Assembly: GCA_003194525.1 (NCBI GenBank)
Contig: NBIV01000123.1
Span: 124,001-188,000, forward strand
Source: Gracilariopsis chorda
Lineage: Eukaryota > Rhodophyta > Florideophyceae > Gracilariales > Gracilariaceae
Direction of reading: 5' to 3'
Length of the DNA stretch: 64,000 nucleotides
The position numbers were made by a program, and so were the translations under genes. This document shows positions 30,447-42,808 of the stretch, one piece after another. The notes under the pieces were generated by a model. That model saw nothing but the letters and a program-made list of their open reading frames with translations. It was not told the DNA's origin and did not search any database. Numbering within the stretch: the first letter of the stretch is position 1; each line of letters opens with the position of its first letter.

Positions 30447-31590
30447 AAATAGCAAACTGTTCTACCGTACCCATTGTCCGGAAACCACTCAAGCGTTCTA
30501 CACAGAAGCGTGTAACGATACTGGCTGCCCAGGAAATGCAGAACACAGATCTCGTTTCTACAAAATTTCGTATCACTCATTCAACTGCCGTATCATCGGC
30601 GTCTCAAGTCTGGGTCACAGTTGTTTCCAATCAGAGTGGATACCATGTGTTTCAACCGGTATCGTCGTTGTACGACCAGCGTCAACTCGCACTTATGAAC
30701 GGAGTCGTTTCTATCAACCTTAATTTTTTTAAGTTCCTAGTTGCCAACTTTGGCAAAACCACTCAGTGGTTAGTGGAAACCCAATTCCTGGGTTTGGTTC
30801 TCTCACACCCGTGGGTAATCGTGCCAAAAAACATACCAGTGGCTGGCGTCCTGAGATTGGAAGACTTTAAGAAGGTGGACGACAACTCTAACAACTCTGA
30901 GGGTAATTCGGATCCCGAACTCGAAATTGAACGAACTACGGGAACACGTGCGCTACCACCTGCTTCAGAACAGGCAAATCCTATGGAGGAGTTCAAGAAG
31001 TTTGATTTGGACCTTGTCTTTGACTGTAATCGTGAGAAACTACGGGATATGCTTCGTGCATTTACCCCTATGTGGGAAGGTTCCTTTGAAACAATAGGAA
31101 TAACAGAGCACCGTATTGATTTGCCACCGAACACTCGACCGATTGTACAGCATCCCTATCGTGCTGGACCGACAGCCCGTGAAGAGGAAAAATCTCAAGT
31201 TGAGAAAATGTTACGCGTTAGCGTAATTGAACTGGCTCAATCACCTTGTGCTTCGCCAGTAGTGCTCGTTTGGAAATCGGATGGATCGTGGAGATTCTAT
31301 ATCGAGTACCAACGTCTCAACACAGTTAACGTCAAAGAGGTTTACCATATCTCTCGGATGGACAAGTACACCGACTCACTTCGGATTGCTACGGTTTTCA
31401 ACGCTCTTGAAGCCAATTAGGGTTATTGGAAAGTGCCAATCCGCAAGGATGGTGGCGACAGAACTGCGTTCGTGTGTCACCAAGGACTATATCGTTTTAA
31501 AATATTGCCCTTCGGGCTAAGTAATTCACCTGCTACATTTCACCGTGCACCTATGAAGTGGATATTGATGCCATTGTTAACCAGGTTGGT
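30443..31590 (+). pseudogene. reverse transcriptase remnant, catalytic box deleted
   Basis: Open from 30443 to the TAG at 31420: HRIDLPPNTRPIVQHPYRAGP, FYIEYQRLNTVNVKEVYHISRMDKY, FNALEAN. After the stop the frame resumes with GYWKVPI and FGLSNSPATFHR. It then enters RNase H-like sequence (YEVDIDAIVNQVGCALFQ) without the YxDD motif. A deletion of several hundred bases near 31550 explains this. Confidence 0.7.
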
Positions 31591-33000
31591 TGTGCGCTAT
31601 TTCAAGTAATCGAAGACGGTGAACGAGCCCCAATCGGATATTGGTTTCGGAAATTGAACATGCAGGTAAGAAACTAATCGGTTTCTGAAAAAGTGTGTCT
31701 CGCCGTTGTTTGAGCGCTCCCCACTCTTCGGACATATCTTAAGGGAACCCATTTTAGGGTACATACAGATTACTCCTACTTCTGTTGATTCATGGAGACT
31801 GCCGAAACATCGTGACGCCTCATGCGTTGGCACCTCCAACTCTCGGAACTCGTTTTCGAAGAACCCTACGAAAAGGGAACTCTTAACACCCAAGTAGACG
31901 TGTTATCCCGCCTGGGAACCACTGCAGAAGCAGAAACTGTCGATGATCTCGAGATACCGTGTTTTGTTGTTGAGAACAGTAAACGAAATACCAAGGATTG
32001 TTCAGACGACATTGGTGATGATATTGTATCCTCTCAAACTTCGGAGCCTCCAAAAGAAGGCTCCTTTAAGCCTATTACTGCTGAAGAGTTTATTCGCGTG
32101 GAACATTGCGACCCTTTATGTACGCAGGTTCGCGCTCGTTTCAGTGGAGGATATGAATTATCCTTTTTGAAGAATGATCAAGGATACTTTGTTCGCTTGG
32201 ATAATTGTTCTCCACAGATTGTGGTACCCCACTCTTTTCATATACGTGTTCTCCCCCTTTCTCATAATGTGAAACTTGGAGCACACCCAGGGGGTAGGAA
32301 GTTATATCTACCTCTCTGCAGAGATTTCTACTGGCCCACTATGGCGTTTGACTAGTATGCAGTTCGCTGCTCTTGTACGGAATGTGCGAAGAACAACGTG
32401 AAGCTACGGAAATACTCTAAGAAATTTATGCTGTTCCCAGCTCGCGCGCCGTTGGAATTCGTGGCCATCGATATACTCGGCGATTTGCTTCGTACACCCT
32501 GCGGAAACCGCTACCTGCTAGTAATAACCGACCAGTTTTCTAAACTCGTACCGACAGTGCCGCGTAAAAGAGTTACGGCTGCCGCGGTGCCACAAGCCTT
32601 TATCACATACTGGGTATTCGTTTACGGTCCACCCGTCAATTTTTATCCGACAATGGCCCCAAGTTTACTTCAAAGTTCTTTAAAGTCCTTTGTCGTATTC
32701 TCGATGTTCGAAATATGTTCTTCACAACATATCACCCGCAGGGTAATGGACACGTGGAATGATTTAATCGTACGATGCTTAACGCATTGCCATTTTATGT
32801 TGCCGATCATCCTAAGGACTGGGACCCGTATACCGACGCGTTTACATATGCTTACAATACACAGGCACATTGGGTGACATCGCTTTCACCTTTTGAGTTG
32901 GTGCTGTCACGAATCCCACCCGCGGTAGCAATCGAGGCTCAACCCACTTTGTCGGTGTACCATTCACCACGGTTACACAGAGATAACTAGAGAGAATGGT
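31560..33000 (+). pseudogene. RNase H - integrase remnant
   Basis: RNase H traces at 31560-31900. Then an open stretch from 31822 to the stop at 32355 containing the first half of the H2C2 finger (LGAHPGGRK ... CRDFYWPTM). Then FVAIDILGDLLRTPCGNRYLLVITDQFSKL (32458-32550), which holds the first catalytic Asp. Beyond 32640 the core is frameshifted. Dead. Confidence 0.7.
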
Positions 33001-33018
33001 TGAACAAGATGGTACTGG

Positions 33019-33860
33019 TTGCCCAGAAAGTTATGGACAAAGCTTACCTTCCGTAAAAGCGTAATTTTAGAGGCAAGCCCCGTCAACTGCTACCGCAGGT
33101 TAACACAAATAGCTTTGTTTTCCTTCGTAAAAAGTATTATAATTCTGAAAAGCAAATGCTTCATAAGCCTTCTCCAATCGTGGACGGACCCTATCGAGTG
33201 GTTACTACGGCCTACGACACATTCTTCTTGGACATTAACGACGAACACGAACGGGTTTCGCGCGAATGCGTTACTGCATCTCCTCACGTTCACCCAGCCT
33301 CTCATATGGGGCATACCTGGGACGGTAATCTGGACTCAAAAGACCCGCTCGCGGTTCATTTTCCATCGCAGGCAGTGATTCCACCGTTTATTGGATTTAC
33401 CGAAGGAAACAGATCTCCATCTTCACGACAAGTACCTGGATATACAGGCTCACTCCACCCTATTCAACCCACCACCCACCCTACTCACCCCCCAGGTTCC
33501 GCCTAAAGTGGGGAAGGGAGGTGCAATTGCTGTCGGTTTACCAGCTTCGCCAGGGAAAAATATTCCTGAGCACCACACGGTTATTCCCGCAGTGCGATAC
33601 GTGGACGTGGGACCCCACAAGTTATATGAGAACCTTTATCGGGAAAGACCTCAAAGGGAAGGCACTGCTGTAAAAGCGCTCGCCCCCGTGGCTGGCCTCC
33701 TGAAATCCGGACTTCGCAATAACGATAGCACGCAAGGCCTTGCTCCTCGGACTATTGGCGGACCGTGCCTGGTAATGGGCGACCCCGACTTGGGTTACCT
33801 GAATGAGAACGACTACGCCGATCGAGTGTACACCACGATTTGGTGCTTCTAATCCCTGAT
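33019..33860 (+). pseudogene. integrase C-terminal / tail remnant
   Basis: 33156-33340 encodes SPIVDGPYRVVTTAYDTFFLDIND, the GPY/F-type module typical of Ty3/gypsy integrase C-termini. A 153-codon open stretch at 33391-33852 follows in another frame. I see no convincing chromodomain. Confidence 0.5.
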
Positions 33861-34019
33861 CGCGGGAAAGAACGAGGCTTTCGTGGAACTCTTGAAGAGG
33901 TAGAACGTTCAGGCGTGTGCCATGGCGTGGAGGAAGTTCACGCGCAACGAGCGTCACTGGGCGCACAGGTACGCGGAAAGGCATTGCTGTACACATGGTT
34001 AGATGGGTTGAACGATGCC

Positions 34020-36290
34020 CACTGAAATCACTGATACCATTACCATATATTTTATAGACACAAAAATACCCTACGAAGGACATTTCATTCGCCACGCTGA
34101 TTTGACATGGCAAAAAAATGTCCCATGACAGCTTACCATGAGTGATTGTTTAGGTCTAGTATGCAGAACTAGAGGTATGCATATAGAACAGCTGTCTGTA
34201 AAAGGACATGTTTGGCGGTCTCACTCTCAGAGCCAACTCGGGCCATACTGTTTCTCCTCCTTTTGGCAGAATCCACCTTATCTCACAGTGGTCTACTTCC
34301 CCTTACCTTTAACACTACTCTACCGCACTTTTTATTCATAATTGTGGAGCTGAGTCTCTTACATATCGTGACTGACTCTATTGTCTCGATTTTGGTAGAA
34401 GAACAATCGACGTACTCACCAGAATGATGTAAAATGAACCGAATCTCCGGTTTTAGTTAATCTCGTGAACAGGTAAAGCTGTAGCTGGTGCTGGTGAGGG
34501 TTGACGTTTGGGTATCACAGTCGTGGTTAACACTGGTTTATATTCCTATGGTTGTCTTGTTTGTCTTGGCTAGGTGCACAGTCTTAAAAATACTGTTAGG
34601 AACCTGTTGTAGAACGCCTGACTTACTACAGGGCTTCAAAAAACATGCGGGTTTTTCCCTTCCTATTTTCACCTTTGTCTATTACCATTACATGCAAGTG
34701 CTGGTACTCTCGGGCAGCCAATCTATTTTTGATCTTCTCTCTGGCGAGGATGTACAAATGACTGTTGTGGTCCGTTTTTGTAAAAGCGTGTTACATGACG
34801 CCACGCTGTTTATATCACAAAGCATAAATAATGCTTTGTTCTGTGCCAATGAGAACTTTTAGTGAAGAATGATGAAAGTTGTTATTCTGTACCACTGTGA
34901 AACGACTCTTTAAGTTGTAGAAGACTGTCTGTAGCCTTAATATGACCATCATAGGTGCCAAAAGACAGTAAAGCACCCTTTGAATTTCGTTGATCTATTT
35001 CGAATTTCAAGAACTTTTATCTACATAAGTCACTTCTAGAGTGTAACGTGGTTGTTTTGCTTCTTTGTTGGTGTAAGCTACATTGTGTTAAACACTACAT
35101 TTTTCTGTTTTAGCCTCAGACGGCCTTGCTCTTCATGAGCAAGGTCGGTGGGAATTTGAATTTATTTATATTTCGGGGAGTGTAAATGAATGAAAGACGA
35201 TTATTTAATATTGCAGAAGAGGAGAATTCGAGCAAATATAATTTCTACAGAGAACTTAACGATAAAGTAGGAGTTATCATCCACACCGACGAACGGTATG
35301 ATTACCCTTTGCCAAGCCTCGGGCCAATATCTTGCATCGGGCTCTCACATGTAGTGCGATGAGATGCTGAGTGATAATCTACTTATAATTTATTACAAAA
35401 GAGGCTGTCATTGTCAATTGTCACTGCAGTGTGTTCCTTCAATTGAGATTTCTATTATCTATTCCCTTCACCCTCGCTTCACTACATCACCATTATCCAT
35501 TACTCTTGCCAAAGATAGTAACCGTTACTGCTCACGGAATCTGTATTGCATAGTCATCACCTTTGCGATGTGAATTTATCACCGTCGTGCTTGCTAGCTC
35601 TAAGTTGCGATACACTATCGCTGACGCCATTACACGAAGTGAAGAAGTTAAAAGGGCTAACTGCCATTTTGTGTGGAACTTGCTTCGAACGTTCATGGGC
35701 GCATATAGAGCTGTTTTGATTGCTTTTTATAGGAATTGCTGGCGGGGTTGCCGATGGGAATGATGAAAGCTCTCTTTCTAGCGGGGTTGGATTTCACTCC
35801 CTGCCCTCCTCTCCGACCTTGCGGGGGCAGATCAAGGAGGTTATTTATTTATTGCCTGCAGTTGGAACGAGGGGACTGTATTCCACGTTTCAACTGGTGG
35901 CCAGCGTAGCTCCATCCACACCGTCCCTCGCGATTAAGTCATTCAGCGCAGATTGCCACTTCTACGATTAGTAACTACCGTTGAGAACCTGTACCACAGC
36001 AAACACTTATGGGAAAATTCTATAGTCTAGGAAAATGTATGATACTCGTACTACGTACAATATTTATCACATTTAAACCAATATATGTATTTCGAAAACA
36101 GATTTGATAGAAATAAAGCAAGGTTAGTGATGCATTAATGCATTCAGCTGAAACTGACACCGTAGTGAGGATGTTAAATTAAGCCACAAAGCAACGTCAG
36201 TCTTTTCAGCGTGTTGAAGACCACAGGCGTAGTGAATATGGTGGCAGCTTGCACTTCAGTCCTTATGAACTTCATGTCAATCACCTTGGT
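34020..36290. other. intergenic, no gene recognised
   Basis: AT-rich DNA between a Ty3 and a copia remnant. The longest ORF, 34488-34862 (+), is hydrophobic but has no recognisable motif. A repeat at 35785-35921 is shared with 47434-47573. Copia LTR sequence may be included near the right end, but I could not pair it. Confidence 0.4.
35785..35921. repeat. dispersed repeat, copy 1
   Basis: GGTTGGATTTCACTCCCTGC to CTCCATCCACAC; the same order of blocks recurs at 47434-47573 in the same orientation with scattered substitutions and small indels. Includes a degenerate version of the inverted repeat that is perfect in copy 2. Confidence 0.85.
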
Positions 36291-36299
36291 CTCGACCAG

Positions 36300-36842
36300 C
36301 TATTTTATGTGATGATATTTCAGATCAATATGCTTGTTTTTTTCCGAGACCGTTGGGGTTTTCAAGATCGACATAGAAGTCGAACTGTCCGTTGCTATTG
36401 ATAAGGGGTACATTTGAGGTTCATCCTCCAGAACTGTTTCGTTGCGTAATGCCCAGTAGATTCTAGGCAACCAAGTTATCGTTTTTCCACAATACGATAG
36501 TGCAATATATTCTGCCTCTCCAGACGACAGTGCAACAAGGGTTTGCTTTTTCGTCGTCCACATTACAGGTGCTTCGTTCGCCTTTATTAATAATCCAGTT
36601 GTACACTTTATCGTTTCATGACAACCAGCCCAATCTGCCTCACAGAATGCTTCCATTGATGCTTTCCTATTAGCGGGAAAGAACAAGAAAAACCCTTTGT
36701 AACCTTTAAGTACCTCAGTACTATTTTTCGCTAGCCCAACATGCCTCATGCATGGATCATGTATCTGTCTTACCAGCATTGAAGCAGCAAACATAATGTC
36801 TGTCCTCGATGAGACCGTCAAGTACATCAAACTTCCTACCAA
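36300..36842 (-). pseudogene. copia RNase H
   Basis: 180 open codons: VGSLMYLTVSSRTDIMFA (RT end), EAFCEADWAGCHETIKCTTG, WTTKKQTLVALSSGEAEYIAL, IATDSSTSMSIL, KHIDLKYHHIK. These are the hallmark copia RNase H blocks with catalytic Asp/Glu positions kept. It is cut off from RT by a frame change. Confidence 0.8.
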
Positions 36843-36849
36843 TGTCCGG

Positions 36850-37785
36850 TAGCGGCCATGTACTGCAGATGGAACATGCTATTCGGTTCTCTCGGCGTGC
36901 CGTCATGTGATATAGGGACGGTAATGGAGTCCGTCCAACGTTGGAGTTGGCCATACAAATTTCTAGCAGTATCTTGTCAATATATGTGCTTTGTTGTACC
37001 TTTATTCCGTTCTTTTCTCTTATTATGTCGAATCCCACAAAATGTTTGCCTTGCCAAGAACCTTAACCTTGAAGTGCTTCTGTATCTCTCAAATGAAGTC
37101 TTCTAGAAGAGATAGGGAGTTAAAAAATGTGAGTAGGTCATCAACAACCACTACGATGTTCAAGGTTCCGCTGTTGAACTTGTATATATAGAGTCGGCTG
37201 TCTGTGCTAGACTGCTTGAATCCCAAGCGCAATAGATCCTTGTGAAACAAGGATCCCCATATTTTCCCGGCCTGTTTTGCATCGTATAGTGAATTTAGGA
37301 GCAATCATACCTTGCTAGGAACAACTGATGATCCAGAAGTGTTTTAGGGTTGTTCCTTGATAAGAGGCTCGTCTAAATCTCTGTGCAGGTATGCATTGCT
37401 ATGATCCCTCGTCTCTAATAGCAGGCCGTGAGCTGCAGCCTTTGTCAACAAAAGACGAATGTTTTCAAGTCGGGCAATCGGGGCGTACAAGTTGTCTGGA
37501 TCATAATCCAGGTACGGACGCTGCAAGTCGCCCTGTTCTACGCAAAGGGCCTTTGGAAGAATGCGCGGAGGGTCGGAGCTCAATAATTTTGCTAAGAACC
37601 TCCACAGGAATGGCAAGTGTTTCATGCCGGGTTTCATATCAATCAGCTTCCAAGTGCCTCTTACTACCAACGAATTGTACTCCCGGTCGATGGCTTTTGC
37701 CCATTTTGGCTTCAATTTAGCTTTTTCGAAGCTCTTGGGGACTCTGTCATCATCCCCAAGGTCCTTGGATCGTGAGTGCACGACA
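36850..37785 (-). pseudogene. copia reverse transcriptase
   Basis: Three frame fragments in order. 37344-37781 starts KPKWAKAIDREYNSLVVRGTWKL and includes NAYLHRDLDEPL. 37089-37304 has LYDAKQAGKIW and VVVVDDLL with the catalytic DD. 36757-37038 has GFDIIREKNGIKVQQSTYIDKIL. Frameshifts at about 37310-37340 and 37060. Confidence 0.8.
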
Positions 37786-38206
37786 CAACAATATGCAAGA
37801 GAAGCATCTAGATGATCTTAGTTATCCTCACACACGATGTTCTCGGCTTCGTATCGTCTGAGAGGCGAGAAGTTCATAAAATCTTGGATTGAAAGAAGGG
37901 ACTCCTTCGTAACCTTAAAATCTACCTCGCCGCAATTAATCACTTTTCCCATGGATGGGATGTATATCCTGTACAGTGTCCGCGAGCTCTGAATCACCAT
38001 GAAGTGTCCACGAATAGCACCTGATAGGAACTTCTTACTCCCGACGGCTTCAGGTCTCTAAATGAACACGTGGCCTTCTTGCCCGAACTTCAGTAAGTTT
38101 GTGAAGTACGGTTTTCGTCCGAACCATAATGTGTAAGGAACTTTCATTCCTGCTGTATGATTGGTAGAAGGTTTCTTAAGTAGTTTGCGTGAGAAATGGC
38201 TTCCTC

Positions 38207-39418
38207 TCAAAGTTTATGTGGTAGCTTGGAGGCGAACAGGAATGCTCTAGCCATCTTCCACAAGTCTTGGATGACTTTCTCTGCTACGATTTTCGATTGG
38301 TGTGCGTACGGTGGGGTGACCTCTAGTACTATACTATTCTCCATCGCATATGAGACAAAGTCGTCAGACTTATTCTCACCAGCCCTGTCAAGGTTAACAC
38401 GGTACATTAGTTTAAAAGGTAGTTCGATTTCCGCGCGAGCCTTATAACAGCGGACAAATTCAAAGAACTGCGTCTTTTTACTCAGAATGTCTATTGAGCT
38501 TGCCCTCGTGTTGTCATTAATTAGGACTTGCATATACTTGGAACCTTGTAAAGAGGTCGGGTTACTGGGTCCTGTGAGATCGGTGTGCGCTAACTCCAAT
38601 GGTCTCTGCACCACAGAGTGTGATTGCCGAAGAGAAGCACGCTTGGCACCGGCTTCAATGCATGGAGTGTATATGGCATTGTTCACTTCGTGTGGGGAGA
38701 ATTCGCGTACGCCTTGACACAAGTCAATGGATGTCAAGAGTTTATCCCAGTCAGGGTGTCCGCGTTTGTCGTGCGAATCCTTGGCTCTACTGCCAGGTGC
38801 GTGTACCACGGCTTGTACCAGTGGTGGTGGTACGGGGCTCGGTAGGGGATAGAGTCCGTCCCTCGGAGTGGATTTTTGTATGACTATGCCCGTTGTGCGG
38901 TCTCTAATTATGAAGCAGTTTGTGAATTGTACCTCGACATACGTCGCCAGGACAGATAAGGATACCAAGTTATAGTAGAAGGTTGGGGTATGTTTTGCCG
39001 GTAACATAAGTCCGGTTACGAAAGGTAGCTTTCTATTCCCACACCCTACGATCACTGACTGGTGGTCGCAAATGTTTACTATTTGCGGAGGTGTTTGGTG
39101 ATATTCCCAGAACAACCGTTTGTACTTGATGAAAACATGACTAGCCCCAGAGTCTAGCCATGTTGGGGTTATACTGTCCTGATGGAAACTGGCATTAGCT
39201 AGTGGTATGAATCCGCGGTTGTGGTTCCTGTTTCTGTCGCCATGGTTGCGGATAGTGTTTGGTCGCCCTTTCTTTTTGGAGTCGGGAAAGTTTTTCGAGT
39301 CCCAATATCGATTGCTGTTACGTCCTTTTTTTGTTATAATTATTATTGGAGCTTTTATTGTTGAGCTGTTGTTGGTTATTGTTCTTCTTGCGCCAACATC
39401 CGGCCTTGATGTGGCCAA
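38207..39418 (-). pseudogene. copia protease - integrase
   Basis: 403 open codons. Protease motif WLDSGASHVFI near residue 90. GAG-pre-integrase zinc region follows (KRGHPDWDKL onwards). Integrase core: HTDLTGP, NLDRAGENKSDDF and the catalytic Glu in KIVAEKVIQ. Only the junctions to Gag and RT are broken; this is the best-preserved part of the element. Confidence 0.82.
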
Positions 39419-39419
39419 T

Positions 39420-39692
39420 GTGTCCAGAATTCAACATACGACTCCCTTCTTATTCTCTTTTGTACTATGCTTTTGTCGGGTTGTAGGTTTCTTCGCAGCG
39501 GGATAAGGGTGAATTCCATATTTCTTGGCCTCTGTGATCGTCGTTATAGATGTAGAAGCCTGGTGAATGCGACGGACCATTTTGGAAAGCACAAGCGAAA
39601 TGAATTGATCGTATTCCATGTTGGATGCGTCGCCGAACAGTGTGATTGCCATAAATGTTTCCATCAAAGTGCGAAACAAAGTCGCAGGTCAC
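39420..39692 (-). pseudogene. copia gag remnant
   Basis: FGDASNMEYDQFISLVLSKM resembles the end of the copia Gag domain. Just downstream GHIGHIKAGC matches the second half of a CCHC knuckle, but the second Cys reads as Ser and a frame change separates it from the first Cys. Confidence 0.55.
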
Positions 39693-39699
39693 TCCTGGT

Positions 39700-40600
39700 C
39701 CATGAGAGGGTCACCCAATCTAGCGATTGCTACGTTGTCTGCAGCTCAAGCACATGTCTCTGTATGTCGTTGCAATTCTTGAATGTCAAGATGCTTAGAC
39801 TTTGGAGAATGGTCAACATAAAGTGTATGTTGATTTTCTTTTAGATAGACTTTAGTTTATTCCATACCTCCAAAACAAAGCAATTATCCCGTGCGAATAG
39901 TTATAGGCCTGTAACGATCGGTTGCATGCCAAGGATATGGACGATGGCCGTTTTTGCCTTACGATCGGCATCGTCTCATCTCTTTCGAGCTGCAGCGGAA
40001 CCCTCACTTGGACGAGATTCCGTAAGAACAAGTAATGATTGTAGGGAGTGCATGGAATCTCTAATGCATATGCGCCAATGGTAATAGTCAGCACCCCCTG
40101 TTGGATGGGATATAAGTTTATTTTCATTGTGAGTCTCAGAGGCCATCGCGGAGTACCACTCAACGCAAGACTAAGTGGGACTGCCAGAAAGGATTCTTCA
40201 CCAGTCCCCGACAGGTCGAAGAATGTTTCTATTACTTTCCGTAGCCGGGTACATTGGCTAGAGATGCTTTATCCAGCTTCCCAAAGGTCAGACCTTTGGC
40301 TCCGAGTAACAATCTCTCGGTGAGATGCAATTTCAGCGGCCTTTAAACGTTCTGCGTAATCCAGAACAAGGGTGTGTGTAACTTACGGAATCCCAAGGAG
40401 GGTTCCTAAGAGCAGGATATGATATGTGTACACCAGTTGGCCTCTTTTTATTCCTTACGGCTACTTGCATGGCGATTGTGCTCGGTAAGAAGTCTTTGTC
40501 CTGACTTAGGTGCAGATTAAAAGACGAGACACCCTGTCCCCATACAAGCTGCTAAACTTACCTCAGATGAGCCAGTTATACGGCAAGTGCGCTACCCACA
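39700..40600. other. intergenic, no gene recognised
   Basis: Lies between the copia gag end and the left LTR of the next element. A minus-strand ORF at 39852-40163 (103 codons) shows no known motif; it could be the N-terminal part of the copia Gag in another frame. Confidence 0.35.
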
Positions 40601-40804
40601 TTCAACGAGGGATGTGAATCAATGGCAACTGGGTCGATGGCCCTTTTACTGAATCTCTTCTGCTCTGCTGTGGGCTCATAAATACGCCCTCAAACCTATC
40701 TCTTCGCGCCCGTTGGCGCACATCCCACACATTTCTAATTACGAGATCGTTTCCCTCGCTGTGTCAGCGCCTATTTCCGATCTACACAGTGCTCTGTTGC
40801 ACCA
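40601..40804 (-). repeat. LTR (3' copy)
   Basis: TTCAACGAGG to TGTTGCACCA on the plus strand; pairs with 46082-46285 at about 95% identity. The minus-strand start is TGGTGCAACAG, 28 nt after the pol stop codon. Confidence 0.85.
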
Positions 40805-40832
40805 TTGTACTCCTAGACCGTTGGCGTGGGCG

Positions 40833-42785
40833 TCAACGTAGGTGGGGCAGCAATTTGTTACGAACAATGTATGCGTGCAATGCCTTCGTAATTGTACCAT
40901 CTGCATCAATAAAATCTCGTATTGGCTGCCATTCAGCGTCGTATGTCCGAGAATTCTCCATAAGGGTTAACCATTGATAACCACGACCTCTTTTGCAATG
41001 AGCAAGTACACGAGAAACCTTGAATAATGGTGTAGATGAGTCCGCATCAACAGGAGAAGGGGCCTTTCGGCTCGGCTGAGCAAGCGAAGCGGGCTGCGCG
41101 CGATGAGGCTTAGTGTGGGAGACATGTACCACAAGATGTGCGCGGATATGAGACGGAAAATCGAAGCGAACCGCGTTTTTCCCGATGAGTTCGAGGATGC
41201 AAAACGGACCAAACCTTCTGGCAGATAGCTTTGAAGATGCTTGAGCCTTGCTGTAGGAATCGATAAAAAGTTTGCGAGAGACCCATACTTCGTCTCCGAC
41301 CTGATAATTTGGCACCTTAAAATGAACGCTAGCCTCAGCAGTCTGATGAGCCTTTGCCAGACGGTGAGCATACTGTGCATCAGACAAAACGGAACTCAGA
41401 CGATCTCTGAAGTCTCGGAGGGTCTCCACCGGTGTGGGTGCCTGAAATAAGGCATCAACAGGGGCCTTTGGGGCCCAGCCAAGGTCAACTTGAAATGGCG
41501 AGAGACCGAGATCTTCGGAGACAGCGGAATTGTAAGCAAATTCGGCACTGGGGAGCAACTTGTCCCAATCGTCCTGCTCGAAGGTACAAAAGCAGCGAAT
41601 GTAGTTTTCCACCATGCGGTTCATGACTTCCGAGGCACCGTCGGTTTGCGGGTGGCGCGAAGAGGCCATGCGAAGCTTCAAACCACATAGAGACATCAAA
41701 CATTGCCAGAACTTGGAGATGAAACGGGGGTCGCGATCGGATACTATGGCATCCCGCAGTCCGTGGTGTGGAAGGATGTTCTCAAAGAAAAGCCAAGCAA
41801 AATCGTGAGCTCGATCCGTTTCTTTGCATGCCACGAAGCGCACCCGTCGAGAAAGGTGGTCCACCCAAGTCGAGATAGAGTCAAACCCACGTGCGGTGTG
41901 GGGGAGTTTCACAATAAAGTCCGTTGCCACAAGGACCCAGCGGCGAGTGGGAACCGGTAAAGCGGTCGGATCGTTTAAGGTCTGCCCATGAAAGTCCTTT
42001 TGTTGCTGGTACGAGCTGCAACCAGCACAGTAACGTGACACATCTCTGGTCTTGTGCTTCCAATGAAAATCGGCCAAACGAGCCAAGGTTTTCGCGAAAG
42101 CAAAATGACCTCCAACAGGAGAGTCGTGCGCGAGCTCAAGTACCTTGCGACGCTCCCCCGAAGGGATACAGAGTCGCCCTTCGTACAACAAACGCCAATC
42201 ATCCAGGCGAAAAGACGGCAGGAGAGTTTCGATACGCTTGCGGTGTTGGGCGTCATTTGGCCAGACACCGTTCAAGGCAGCAAAGATAGGCCCAAAGTGT
42301 TGATCGGGGGCATAATCTGCAATCTCCTGCTGTAGAACGGAGAAAGATTGTGTGCTAGACATTAAATTAGACAACTCAACACGTGGCGTGATACGAGACA
42401 AGGCGTCACCAAGGACATGGATCCGTCCCTTCTGAAGATTCACTTCACGGATATTAAAAGAGGCCACCGTGTCCAACCAACGAGCCTCCCGATGGTTGAG
42501 GGTCTTCTTTGTGAGAAAATGCTGAACAACCTGGTTGTCGGTAATGACATCGAAAGAAGAACCCTCTAGATAACACCGAAAGCGCATGAGAGCGAAGACG
42601 AGGCCAAGAAATTCCCGTTCGTTGGCCGTATAGTTTTGCTCGGCAGCAGTTAGCTTGCGCGACGTGTACGCGATAGCCCGATCGCCGTCAGAATCGTCAA
42701 GTTGGGTGAGGGTGGCGCCCACCCCAGTTTGAGATGCATCAATGTGAACACGAAACGGCCGGCCCCAGTCCGGAGGCAAGAGCAC
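40833..42785 (-). CDS. RNase H - integrase - chromodomain-like tail
   Basis: 650 open codons on the minus strand. RNase H: VHIDASQTGVGATL, YTSRKLTAAEQNYTANERE, DNQVVQHFL. Integrase zinc finger: LAHDSPVGGHFAFAKT ... CAGCSSYQQQK. Core: ATDFIVKLP, IVSDRDPRF and the catalytic Glu in TDGASEVMNRMVENY. The C-terminal 65 residues (FKVSRVLAHCKRGRGYQWLTL ... EWQPIRDF) resemble a divergent chromodomain. The start is cut from RT by a one-base frameshift at about 42823. The segment itself is undamaged. Confidence 0.88.
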   Translation of the reverse strand: MLLPPDWGRPFRVHIDASQTGVGATLTQLDDSDGDRAIAYTSRKLTAAEQNYTANEREFLGLVFALMRFRCYLEGSSFDVITDNQVVQHFLTKKTLNHREARWLDTVASFNIREVNLQKGRIHVLGDALSRITPRVELSNLMSSTQSFSVLQQEIADYAPDQHFGPIFAALNGVWPNDAQHRKRIETLLPSFRLDDWRLLYEGRLCIPSGERRKVLELAHDSPVGGHFAFAKTLARLADFHWKHKTRDVSRYCAGCSSYQQQKDFHGQTLNDPTALPVPTRRWVLVATDFIVKLPHTARGFDSISTWVDHLSRRVRFVACKETDRAHDFAWLFFENILPHHGLRDAIVSDRDPRFISKFWQCLMSLCGLKLRMASSRHPQTDGASEVMNRMVENYIRCFCTFEQDDWDKLLPSAEFAYNSAVSEDLGLSPFQVDLGWAPKAPVDALFQAPTPVETLRDFRDRLSSVLSDAQYAHRLAKAHQTAEASVHFKVPNYQVGDEVWVSRKLFIDSYSKAQASSKLSARRFGPFCILELIGKNAVRFDFPSHIRAHLVVHVSHTKPHRAQPASLAQPSRKAPSPVDADSSTPLFKVSRVLAHCKRGRGYQWLTLMENSRTYDAEWQPIRDFIDADGTITKALHAYIVRNKLLPHLR

Positions 42786-42808
42786 AGGGGCCGTGACTAA
42801 CGCGGACT

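Larger units (their letters stand above)
27792..33860 (+). mobile_element. second old Ty3/gypsy element, plus strand, with internal RT deletion
   Basis: Gag with a CCHC zinc knuckle, protease with an intact DTG, RT fingers/palm, then RNase H and integrase remnants. The RT reading jumps from the SNSPATFHR block straight to an RNase H start near 31560, so the YxDD box and the thumb/connection region are missing. Stops and frame changes occur throughout. No LTR pair was found. Confidence 0.78.
36300..39692 (-). mobile_element. decayed Ty1/copia element, minus strand
   Basis: Reading leftwards from 39692: Gag end with a broken CCHC knuckle, protease, integrase, RT and RNase H. The integrase-before-RT order defines Ty1/copia. 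Several frameshifts and stops. LTRs were not identified. Confidence 0.85.
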
